Assembly: GCF_017811755.1 (NCBI RefSeq)
Contig: NZ_JADDJF010000031.1
Location: 1-38,590, forward strand
Origin: Pararhodobacter sp. SW119
Lineage (GTDB): Bacteria; Pseudomonadota; Alphaproteobacteria; Rhodobacterales; Rhodobacteraceae
Direction of reading: 5' to 3'
DNA length: 38,590 bases
Shown here piece after piece: positions 32,801 to 38,590 of the stretch. The notes under the pieces were generated by a model. That model made no database searches. It saw nothing but the letters and a program-made list of their open reading frames with translations, and was not told the origin of the DNA. A program made the translations under genes and the position numbers. The first letter of the stretch is position 1; every line of letters begins with the position of its first letter.

Positions 32801-33236
32801 CGCGGCGCTTGCCCAGCGTCAGCAGCCGCGACAGCCGGTGATAGGCGGCGCGGTCGGTGGGCAGGGCAACCCAGTCCAGCGCGCAGTCGCGCAGCACCAG
32901 GCGGGCGCCCACGATCAGCCGGGGCAGCGGCCCCAGGTCCTGATGCGGCAGGTCGCGCGACCCGACCTCCTGGCGCGAGGAGGCATCCATCTGCGTGGCC
33001 GAGCGGATCCTGAGGGTCTTTTCGGCCTCCGCGCGCAGGGTTTTCAGCGCCGACCAGGCCCGCACCACCCCGGCCAGCGAATTGCGGTCGGTGATGGCGA
33101 GGGCCGCCAGCCCCAGTTCGGCGGCGCGCAGCACCAGTTCCTCGGGGTGCGAGGCGCCGGTCAGGAAGGTGAAGTTGCTGGTCACGCACAATTCGGCATA
33201 GGCCGGGGCCGGGGATGCGGGCAGGGGTGTGGTCAT
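29886..33236 (-). CDS. dnaE2: Error-prone DNA polymerase DnaE2 (ImuC)
   Basis: A 1116-aa C-family polymerase used in SOS mutagenesis. ATG 33236 overlaps the imuB stop as ATGA. The N-terminal PHP domain starts at ELCVTSNFTFLTGASHPEEL, the palm has PPDIDVDFEHERREEVIQW and a third acid in LKVDILSLGML, and an OB fold lies near the C-terminus (VCGLVITRQRPG..GVIFLTLEDETG). The short C-terminus ends KRLFPSRDFH, typical of DnaE2 rather than the replicative DnaE1. Together with ImuB it forms the mutasome that copies past lesions; the pair is expected to be LexA-controlled through the box at 34706. Confidence 0.96.
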   Translation of the reverse strand: MTTPLPASPAPAYAELCVTSNFTFLTGASHPEELVLRAAELGLAALAITDRNSLAGVVRAWSALKTLRAEAEKTLRIRSATQMDASSRQEVGSRDLPHQDLGPLPRLIVGARLVLRDCALDWVALPTDRAAYHRLSRLLTLGKRRAGKGECHLDLGDLETACTGMILIALPPTGPPPPDLTTLEAPLRTLQRRYPGHVFLGAAPRYDGSDQVWFDACARLAMRAGTPMVAVGDVLMHRAARRQLADVLTCLREGLTIDRIGTRALPNAERRLKGATDMARLYRRHPGALKRTLEIAARCAFDLSQLSYEYPDEIADGEAPQDRLARLARDGVRRRYPQGAPPRVQALMEKELALVAELKYAAYFLTVHDIVTEARRRGILCQGRGSAANSILCYLLGITDVSPDMIGMVVERFISRHRGEPPDIDVDFEHERREEVIQWIYDRYGRHRAGLCATVIHFRTRAAIREVGKVMGLSQDVTAGLSGQIWGLTNNGADLERARELGLDPKERRLALTLRLIGEIIGFPRHLSQHVGGFVITRDRLDALCPIENAAMAERTVIEWDKDDIDALGILKVDILSLGMLTCIRKALDLLQAHEGQQHSLDTIPQDDPATYDMLCRADAVGVFQVESRAQMNFLPRMRPRIFYDLVIEVAIVRPGPIQGGMVKPYIRRRQGLEAPEPFGPALAAVTAKTLGVPLFQEQAMQIAVVGAGYTAEEADQLRRALATFRRMGTIGAHRDRFVQGMLKNGYSRDIAAACFAQIEGFADYGFPESHAAAFAMLTYVSSWMKCHHPAIFACALLNSQPMGFYAPAQIVRDAREHGVEVRPVCVNRSDWDTTLERRADGRLALQLGFRQIKGFRKADGEWIAAARGNGYPDPESLWLRAGVSPAVLERLAEADAFAGQGLTRRDALWAVRAIRAPAPLPLFADPIDGEGGREPLVTLPAMHLGEEVVEDYVALRMSLRAHPMELLRPAIPGLTPHDRLPVVAAGRISVCGLVITRQRPGTASGVIFLTLEDETGVSNVVVWPKVYERFRRIVMGGRLLRVTGRLEREGIVVHLIADLIEDLSPRLGDLGHPMDGAVGITHPQTDDAPRPPRYPPRAYHPREQAKRLFPSRDFH

Positions 33237-34693
33237 GCGAATTCCCCCTGCACGAACCAGCCGGGAGACTGCGGCGTGTGGAACAGCCACAGCCGCCGGC
33301 CCTGCCGGGTTTCCACCCGCCAGTAATCGCGCACGCCCGTGTGCCAGGCGTCGTCCTGCAGCCACCATTCCGGCGCGATCCGCTCGGGTCCCGTGGCGCG
33401 GACGGTGCTCAGCGCCAGCCGCCGCCAATGGAAGCGTTCCGGCGGCTGGCTGCCCGCTCCGGCAATCGGTTCGGGGGGAAACAGGCGCAGCGGGCGCGGC
33501 GTGTCGCCGGACCAGCCACTTTCCGCGGCGCTGTAGATGGCCGAGGCGATCAGGAAACTGCGTTCGGGGATATGGCTGTCGGCGGGCAGGAAGCGCAGTA
33601 CATTCTCCAGCCCGATCCGTGCGCCCATGCGGGTCAGCAGGTCGTCCAGCCCGTCATGGCCCGGCGAGCTGGCGCTCAGCCCGGTCTGCTGCGCGGCCAG
33701 CGGCTCTATCAGGATGGCTTCGAGCCGCATCTGGTCGATGCCGAAACCGGCATCCACCGCGGCGACCCCTTGCTCGAACAGCGGCAGGATGCGTTCGGGG
33801 TCGCGCATCGCCGCGGCCAGTTGCAACTCCACCTGCTGGCTGGCCTGATCGACCCGGCGCAGGGTCAGCGACAGCCGGCGCGCGCCCACCCCTTGCGCGC
33901 GCAGCTTCTCGCACAACGCCTCCAGCAGCCGGTCGGTGGCGGCCATGACATCGGCAAGCAGGCCGATGGGTTCGGGCAGGGTCAGGCGCACGCCATAATG
34001 CGGCGGCTCGGGCGCGAGGGATAGGGATTCGGGCGCCGCACCCAGCGTCTGATCCAGACGCAGCAGCAGATCCCGCCCGAAGCGCCGGGCCAGCGGCGCG
34101 CGCGCGGCCCCCGCCAGATCGCCGATGGTGCGCAGCCCCAGCCGCTGCAAGGCGACGCAGGTCTGCTCCTCCAGCCTGAGCGCGGCCACCGGCAGCGCGG
34201 TCAGCGCCTGGGTCTCGGCGCCGCAATGCGCGCGCGCCCAGGCGCCGCCGCGGGTGTCCCCCAGCCCCAGCCGCACCGCCAGCCCCGCGGCGGCCATGCG
34301 GGCGCGCATGTCTTCCAGCATTGCGGCCTCGCCGCCCCACAGATGCGCGGCCCCGCGGACATCCAGCACCAGCCCATCCGCGCCCTCGACCCCCACCCAG
34401 GGGCACCAGCGCACCGCCCAGCGGCGCAGCACGGCCAGAAAGCGGGCATCCTGGTCGGGCTGCGCCGGCCGGGTCAGAAGATCGGGGCAGAAGGCGCGGG
34501 CATCCGCCAGCCCCATGCCCCGGTGCAGTCCCGCGCGTTCGGCGGCCGGATTGAGGCAATAAAGCCGTTCGGTGTTGTTCTGCCGCAGGGTCAGCGCGAA
34601 GGGGCCGTCCACCGGGCAGGTCCGCAGAACCCGGTCCGTCGCCAGTCGGGGAAACCACATGCAAACGATGCGCCGGTTCGTTTCGTCGAACAT
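33233..34693 (-). CDS. imuB: ImuB, catalytically inactive Y-family polymerase-like protein
   Basis: A 486-aa protein from ATG 34693 (MFDETNRRIVCMWFPRLATDR). Upstream frame codons lie in or beyond the LexA box and are rejected; ATG 34657 is another possibility. The fold is Y-family, but the catalytic acids are lost: the first motif reads MWFPRL instead of a D-x-D type, and the SxDE region reads GADGLVLDVRGAAHLWGG. This is the known state of ImuB, which bridges DnaE2 and the beta clamp. A clamp-binding-like PRPLRLFPPEP lies near residue 430. The usual partner imuA is not upstream; a divergent TRAP gene occupies that place. Confidence 0.93.
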   Translation of the reverse strand: MFDETNRRIVCMWFPRLATDRVLRTCPVDGPFALTLRQNNTERLYCLNPAAERAGLHRGMGLADARAFCPDLLTRPAQPDQDARFLAVLRRWAVRWCPWVGVEGADGLVLDVRGAAHLWGGEAAMLEDMRARMAAAGLAVRLGLGDTRGGAWARAHCGAETQALTALPVAALRLEEQTCVALQRLGLRTIGDLAGAARAPLARRFGRDLLLRLDQTLGAAPESLSLAPEPPHYGVRLTLPEPIGLLADVMAATDRLLEALCEKLRAQGVGARRLSLTLRRVDQASQQVELQLAAAMRDPERILPLFEQGVAAVDAGFGIDQMRLEAILIEPLAAQQTGLSASSPGHDGLDDLLTRMGARIGLENVLRFLPADSHIPERSFLIASAIYSAAESGWSGDTPRPLRLFPPEPIAGAGSQPPERFHWRRLALSTVRATGPERIAPEWWLQDDAWHTGVRDYWRVETRQGRRLWLFHTPQSPGWFVQGEFA

Positions 34694-34705
34694 GTCAGCC
34701 CGAAT

Positions 34706-34720
34706 GTTCTCCATATGTTC
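34706..34720. promoter_or_regulatory. LexA box of imuB-dnaE2
   Basis: GTTCTCCATATGTTC is an exact GTTC-N7-GTTC match, the SOS box of Rhodobacteraceae and other alphaproteobacteria. It lies 13 bp before the imuB ATG at 34693. On the minus strand an AT-rich TTATTTAG abuts it and may be the -10. Confidence 0.85.
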
Positions 34721-34761
34721 TAAATAATTTCCCATCGCCTCAGAGTCGAGTCGATCCACCG

Positions 34762-34802
34762 GGGATCGAAAGCCGGCGTGGGCGCGCCGGGATCGAAAGC
34801 CG
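34762..34802. repeat. Direct repeat of 14 bp, spaced 27 bp
   Basis: GGGATCGAAAGCCG occurs at 34762-34775 and again, identical, at 34789-34802. The pair lies between the divergent imuB and dctP starts, upstream of a TTGACA (34830-34835). It could be a regulator site for the TRAP gene or a small duplication. Confidence 0.8.
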
Positions 34803-34829
34803 ATGGCGGGGGCTTTCGTCCCGGACAGG

Positions 34830-34858
34830 TTGACAAGAAGACAGCGCCGCCCTTTTCT
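34830..34858 (+). promoter_or_regulatory. Possible promoter of the TRAP solute-binding protein gene
   Basis: A perfect TTGACA (34830-34835) is followed after 17 bp by TTTTCT (34853-34858), a weak -10, about 53 bp before the ATG at 34912. The assignment is tentative. Confidence 0.35.
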
Positions 34859-34911
34859 GGATCGACGGCGGCAACGCCGTGCGGCTATCCGGCCGTCAAA
34901 GGGAGGGGAGA

Positions 34912-35955
34912 ATGATAAGGAACTCACTATGCGCTGCGGCGGTCCTGGCCGCGGTCGGCGCCTTTGCGATGTCGGCGCCCGCGCCGGTCGCCGCCCAGGA
35001 GGTGACGCTGCGCGTGCACCACTTCCTGCCGCCGGGCGCGCCGGTGCCGGCGAACTTCATCACGCCCTGGGCCGAGAAGATCGAGGCGGAGTCCGACGGC
35101 CGAATCGCCGTCGAGGTGCACGCCGCGATGAGCCTGGGCGGCACACCCCCGACGCTGATCGACCAGGTCCGCGACGGCGTGGTCGATGTCGTCTGGACGC
35201 TGGCCGGCTACACCCCCGGCCGCTTTCCGCGGGCCGAGGTCTTCGACCTGCCCTTCATCGCCGCAGGGGCAGAGCCCACGTCGCGCGCCGCCTGGCGGTT
35301 CTACGAGAAGCACCTCACGGAGGAGTTGGAGGGCATTCGCCCGATCGCGCTGCATGTGCACGGCCCCGGCGTCTTCCACATGCGCGCCCCGGCGGTCGAG
35401 ACGCTGGCGGACCTCGAAGGCCGCACCGTGCGCGGCCCGACGCGGATGATCACCCGCCTGCTGGAAACCCTGGGCGCGACCCCCGTCGGCATGCCCGTGC
35501 CGCAGGTGCCCGAGGCCCTGTCGCGCAACGTCATCGACGGCACCGTGATCCCGTGGGAGGTGACGCTGTCGCTGCGGGTCCCCGAACTGGTCGGCACGCA
35601 TACCGAGTTCGGCGGCGACCGGTCGTTCTACACGACCTTCTTTCTGTTCGCGATGAACCAGGAAAGCTATGACGACCTGCCCGATGACCTGAAGGCGGTG
35701 ATCGACGAGAATTCCGGCTACGAGACCTCGGGCTGGGTGGGCCGCGTGATGGACGAGGGCGACGCCCCGGCGCGCGCCGTCGCGGTCGAGCGGGGCAACC
35801 CGATCGTCCAGGTCGAGGGCGAGGAGCTGCAGCGCTGGCAGGACGCCGCCGATGCGGTCGTTTCGGAATGGATCGCCGAGATGGCGGACCGGGACATCGA
35901 CGGCCAGCAGCTGATCGACGACCTGACCGCGCTGATCGACGCCGAACTGGACTGA
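34912..35955 (+). CDS. TRAP transporter solute-binding protein (DctP family), orphan
   Basis: A 347-aa periplasmic protein. ATG 34912 has GGGAGGGGAG upstream, and residues 1-29 form a Sec signal peptide ending VAAQ. The DctP fold shows in LRVHHFLPPGAPVPANFITPWAEKI, DQVRDGVVDVVWTLAGYTPGRFPRAEVFDLPF and the ligand-carboxylate Arg region LEGRTVRGPTRM. Most TRAP binding proteins are encoded with the membrane subunits DctQ and DctM; neither is present here. The next gene is a flavin monooxygenase, separated by a strong hairpin. The substrate, probably an organic acid, cannot be named. Confidence 0.9.
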   Translation: MIRNSLCAAAVLAAVGAFAMSAPAPVAAQEVTLRVHHFLPPGAPVPANFITPWAEKIEAESDGRIAVEVHAAMSLGGTPPTLIDQVRDGVVDVVWTLAGYTPGRFPRAEVFDLPFIAAGAEPTSRAAWRFYEKHLTEELEGIRPIALHVHGPGVFHMRAPAVETLADLEGRTVRGPTRMITRLLETLGATPVGMPVPQVPEALSRNVIDGTVIPWEVTLSLRVPELVGTHTEFGGDRSFYTTFFLFAMNQESYDDLPDDLKAVIDENSGYETSGWVGRVMDEGDAPARAVAVERGNPIVQVEGEELQRWQDAADAVVSEWIAEMADRDIDGQQLIDDLTALIDAELD

Positions 35956-35965
35956 CCGCCAGACA

Positions 35966-35999
35966 CGGGCCCGGCGCCGGACACCGGCCGCCGGGCCCG
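35966..35999 (+). terminator. Strong hairpin between the TRAP gene and the FAD monooxygenase
   Basis: CGGGCCCGGCG (35966-35976) and CGCCGGGCCCG (35989-35999) are perfect complements over 11 bp around a 12-nt loop that itself contains CCGG/CCGG. It starts 10 bp after the TRAP stop and ends 17 bp before the next ATG, with no T-run. It fits an intercistronic attenuator or mRNA-stabilising structure that favours the binding protein over the downstream gene. Confidence 0.7.
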
Positions 36000-36016
36000 C
36001 CCAGGAAAGGGACGCC

Positions 36017-37294
36017 ATGACCGTTCTAGTGGCCGGCGCCGGCATCGGCGGCCTCACCCTTGCCCTGAGCCTGCATCAGGCGGGCATCCCGGTGCGGGTG
36101 TTCGAGCAGACCGAGCAGTTGCAGCCGCTGGGCGTCGGGATCAACGTGCTGCCGCATGCGGTGCGCGAACTCGACGAGATGGGCCTGCGCGCGGCGCTGG
36201 TCGGTCTGGGGATCGAGACGGCGGAACTCGCCTATTACACCAAGCGCGGCCAGCGCATCTGGTCCGAGCCGCGCGGGCTGGTCGCCGGCTACCGCTGGCC
36301 GCAGGTCTCGGTCCATCGCGGCCGGTTGCAGATGCTGCTGCATGACGCCGCGCGCGACCGGCTGGGGCCGGAGGCCATCGTCACCGGGCGCAAGGTCTCC
36401 GGGTTCCGCGAGACCGCCGACGGCGTAACACTGCAGCTGACCGACCGGACCGGGGCGCCGGCGGGGCAGGCCTCGGGCGCGGTCCTGATCGCCTGCGACG
36501 GCATCCATTCCACGATCCGCGCGCATTTCTACCCGGATGAGGGACCGCCGATCTGGAACGGCGCGATCCTCTGGCGGGGGGTGACCGTCGCGCCGCCCTT
36601 CCTGACGGGGCGCTCGATGATCATGGCCGGGCACGAGTTCCAGAAGTTCGTCTGCTACCCGATCGGCACAGAGGATCCCGCGCACGACGGCAGCCCCCGC
36701 CAGCTGATCAACTGGATCGCCGAGAAGAAATTCGCCCCCGATCACGACTGGCCGCGCGAGGACTGGAACCGCCCCGGCGATCCCGCCGATTTCCTGCCCG
36801 ATTTCGAAAGCTGGCAATTCGACTGGCTTGACGTCCCCGGCCTGATCCGCAACGCCCGCGCGATCTACGAATTCCCGATGGTCGACCGCGACCCGTTGCA
36901 GGACTGGGGCGCGGGGCGGGTGACGCTTCTGGGCGACGCTGCGCATCCAATGTATCCCATCGGCTCCAACGGGGCGAGCCAGGCGATCCTCGATGCCCGC
37001 GTGCTGACCGCGCGCCTGATCAAACACGGCCTCACCCCCGACGCCCTGCGCGCCTACGCGGCAGAGCGGAACCCGGCGACCGCAAGGATCATCACCGCCA
37101 ACCGCGCCAACGGGCCGGAACAGGTGATGCAACTTGTTGAGACGCGCGCGCCGGACGGGTTCGAGGATATCGACCGCGTCATCACCGAGGACGAACGCAC
37201 GGCGCACGCCCGGAACTACAAGCAGATCGCGGGCTTCGACATCGACACGCTGAACGCGCGCGCGCCGATCGTGCCTGCAGGCGCCGTGGGCTAA
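36017..37294 (+). CDS. FAD-dependent aromatic-ring-type monooxygenase
   Basis: A 425-aa class A flavoprotein monooxygenase. ATG 36017 has AGGAAAGGG upstream. Motifs: GAGIGGLTLALSLHQAG (dinucleotide fold, about 7-23), the FEQTEQLQPLGVGINVLPHAV stretch, the DG motif ACDGIHSTIRAHFYPDEGP (about 160-178) and the GD motif VTLLGDAAHPMYPIGSNGASQAI (about 304-326). The pattern resembles the PhzS/salicylate-hydroxylase-like group. The substrate is unknown. It probably shares a transcript with the TRAP binding protein, so the imported compound might be its substrate or related to it; that is inference. Confidence 0.88.
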   Translation: MTVLVAGAGIGGLTLALSLHQAGIPVRVFEQTEQLQPLGVGINVLPHAVRELDEMGLRAALVGLGIETAELAYYTKRGQRIWSEPRGLVAGYRWPQVSVHRGRLQMLLHDAARDRLGPEAIVTGRKVSGFRETADGVTLQLTDRTGAPAGQASGAVLIACDGIHSTIRAHFYPDEGPPIWNGAILWRGVTVAPPFLTGRSMIMAGHEFQKFVCYPIGTEDPAHDGSPRQLINWIAEKKFAPDHDWPREDWNRPGDPADFLPDFESWQFDWLDVPGLIRNARAIYEFPMVDRDPLQDWGAGRVTLLGDAAHPMYPIGSNGASQAILDARVLTARLIKHGLTPDALRAYAAERNPATARIITANRANGPEQVMQLVETRAPDGFEDIDRVITEDERTAHARNYKQIAGFDIDTLNARAPIVPAGAVG

Positions 37295-37299
37295 ACGGT

Positions 37300-37319
37300 C
37301 CACCTTCGCGCGAAGGTGG
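37300..37319. terminator. Perfect 20-bp palindrome after the monooxygenase gene
   Basis: CCACCTTCGCGCGAAGGTGG is fully self-complementary (8-bp stem with a GCGC loop, or a continuous 10+10 palindrome) and starts 5 bp beyond the TAA stop. No T-run follows, but position and strength suggest transcript termination or 3'-end protection. A protein operator is less likely. Confidence 0.55.
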
Positions 37320-37435
37320 CAGTGCCCGTTCCCGCAGCCCAACTTTCAAGACCGCCAGACGGCGATTGCCTCGGGGCGCGATAGATCGCAGTCTTGTCGC
37401 CGCGTCCGATCCGGGATGCCTGCAACGGTGTGCGA

Positions 37436-38074
37436 ATGCCCTCGGTCATCCTTTTCAACAAGCCTTTCGGGTTGCTGCCGCAGTTCACCGATCGCGGCAC
37501 GCCCACACCGCGCGCCACCCTGTCGGATTTCATCGACCTGCCCGGCGTCTACCCGGCCGGCAGGCTGGACCGCGACAGCGAGGGGCTGATGGTCCTGACC
37601 GATGACGGTGGCTTGCAGGCGCGCATCGCGGATCCGCGGCACAAGATCGCCAAGTCCTACTGGGTCCAGGTGGAGGGGGTGCCGGACGGCGCGGCGCTGG
37701 CGCGGTTGCGCCAGGGTATCGATCTGAACGACGGGCCGACCCGCCCGGCGCAGGCGCGCCTGATCGATGCCCCCGCGCTCTGGCCGCGCGACCCGCCGGT
37801 CCGCTTCCGCAAAAGCGTCCCCGACCGATGGCTTGAACTGACCCTCCGCGAAGGCCGCAACCGGCAGGTGCGCCGCATGACCGCGGCGATCGGTCATCCG
37901 ACCCTGCGCCTGATCCGCGTTCGCGTCGGACCCTGGGAGCTGGACGGGCTGGAACCCGGCCACTGGCGCGCCACAGAGGCGCCGGCCGAACTGACGCCGC
38001 AGCGCGACCCGCGCGGGCCAGCCGGGGTGCAACCCCGAACCCCGAAGCCGGCCCCGTTGCCGCGCCGGCGTTAG
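37436..38074 (+). CDS. Ribosomal large-subunit pseudouridine synthase, RluE type
   Basis: A 212-aa enzyme of the RsuA/RluE branch without an S4 domain. ATG 37436 is at the family's start ([19 protein letters not shown]); no strong ribosome-binding site is seen and an open frame extends to 37394. The catalytic Asp is D45 in [19 protein letters not shown], and [29 protein letters not shown] is the conserved C-terminal motif. The short form resembles RluE, which modifies U2457 of 23S rRNA in E. coli; target assignment here is by analogy. The Pro/Arg-rich tail (about 190-212) is not part of the fold. Confidence 0.9.
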   Translation: MPSVILFNKPFGLLPQFTDRGTPTPRATLSDFIDLPGVYPAGRLDRDSEGLMVLTDDGGLQARIADPRHKIAKSYWVQVEGVPDGAALARLRQGIDLNDGPTRPAQARLIDAPALWPRDPPVRFRKSVPDRWLELTLREGRNRQVRRMTAAIGHPTLRLIRVRVGPWELDGLEPGHWRATEAPAELTPQRDPRGPAGVQPRTPKPAPLPRRR

Positions 38075-38082
38075 GGCGCGGG

Positions 38083-38590
38083 ATGGCGGACGCGCCCGGC
38101 ACCGGCACGCGGCCGGACTGCCCGGTCTGCGGCGGCGGGCGCACGGAACACCTGCTGCGCGCGGACGGGCGCGATTACTGGCGCTGCACCGCCTGCGCGG
38201 CGCGCTACCTTGCGCCGGAACACCGCCCAACGGCCCCGGTGGAATACGCCCACTACCTTCATCATCAGAACGACCCCGACGACCCGCGCTATCGCCGGTT
38301 TCTGGCGAAGCTGGCGGACCCGCTGCTGGCGCGGCTCGCGCCGGGATCGCGGGGGCTGGACTATGGCTGCGGACCCGGCCCGGCGCTGGCGGCGATGCTG
38401 CGCGAGGTCGGGCACGAGGTGGCGCTTTTCGACCCCTTCTTCGCGCCCGATCCCGCACCCCTTTCGGCGGTCTACGACTTCGTCACCTGCACCGAAACGG
38501 CCGAGCATTTCCACGATGCGCGCGCCGAACTCGCCCGGCTGCGGGGGCTGGTCCGCCCCGGCGGCTGGCTGGCGATCATGACCTGCTTTC
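38083..38590 (+). CDS. Zinc-ribbon class I SAM methyltransferase, 5' part
   Basis: The frame starts at ATG 38083, 8 bp after the RluE-type gene, and runs open off the window (169 complete codons). The N-terminus has two Cys pairs, C13-x2-C16 and C35-x2-C38, spaced like a small zinc ribbon. A SAM site follows in GLDYGCGPGPALAAML (about 90-105) with the acidic residue in VALFDPFFAP and motif VYDFVTCTETAEHFHD. The closest general type is a class I methyltransferase with a zinc-binding N-terminus. The substrate cannot be predicted, and the C-terminus is missing. Confidence 0.8.
   Translation, partial: MADAPGTGTRPDCPVCGGGRTEHLLRADGRDYWRCTACAARYLAPEHRPTAPVEYAHYLHHQNDPDDPRYRRFLAKLADPLLARLAPGSRGLDYGCGPGPALAAMLREVGHEVALFDPFFAPDPAPLSAVYDFVTCTETAEHFHDARAELARLRGLVRPGGWLAIMTCF

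Noticed and set aside
29727-33326. 1199-aa plus-strand ORF opposite dnaE2
   Set aside because: It covers dnaE2, whose PHP and polymerase motifs are clear. The antisense product is a low-complexity His/Gln/Gly-rich shadow, common in GC-rich DNA.

Overview
The window reads as alphaproteobacterial DNA, most likely from an aerobic or facultative anoxygenic phototroph of the Rhodobacteraceae (Rhodobacter/Roseobacter type). The evidence is a GC-rich genome, the gene order of half a photosynthesis gene cluster (PGC), PpsR-type TGT-N12-ACA operators, and an alphaproteobacterial LexA box (GTTC-N7-GTTC). Assignment to a genus is not possible from this sequence alone.

Left flank (1-6433): the 3' end of one IS6-family element, a second solo IS end, a three-gene minus-strand operon of envelope or secreted proteins with visibly lower GC than the rest (371-3136), a non-coding stretch, an unrecognised 652-aa GC-rich ORF that looks truncated at its 5' end (3587-5545), and a complete IS6-family element (about 5617-6433). 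The two IS copies lie in the same orientation and bracket about 5.3 kb.

Centre (6497-29479): a PGC module. On the minus strand, read from 22680 down to 6497, the order is bchF-bchN-bchB-bchH-bchL-bchM-lhaA-puhA-puhB-puhC-orf98-acsF-puhE-hemA-cycA. These genes take 5-aminolevulinate synthesis and Mg-protoporphyrin IX through to 3-hydroxyethyl-chlorophyllide-type intermediates, build the reaction-centre H subunit and its assembly factors, and supply the electron donor cytochrome c2. Divergently, on the plus strand, come ppaA/aerR-ppsR and then bchG-(PucC-like orf428/bch2)-bchP-idi: the regulators and the last steps that attach and reduce the geranylgeranyl tail. The two control regions (22681-22993 and 25266-25558) each carry two perfect TGT-N12-ACA PpsR boxes about 150 bp apart. 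The pufBALM, crt, bchCXYZ and bchIDO genes are not in this window. Both edges of the module abut non-photosynthesis DNA, so the cluster is probably split in this genome.

Right flank (29480-38590): a convergent gap with a four-copy 11-bp tandem repeat, an SOS mutasome pair imuB-dnaE2 (minus strand) with a LexA box but no imuA beside it, an orphan TRAP solute-binding protein followed by a strong hairpin and an FAD monooxygenase, an RluE-type pseudouridine synthase, and the start of a zinc-ribbon SAM methyltransferase that runs off the window.

No tRNA, rRNA or CRISPR array was recognised. All statements come from reading the sequence; no database search was run, and GC comments are visual estimates.
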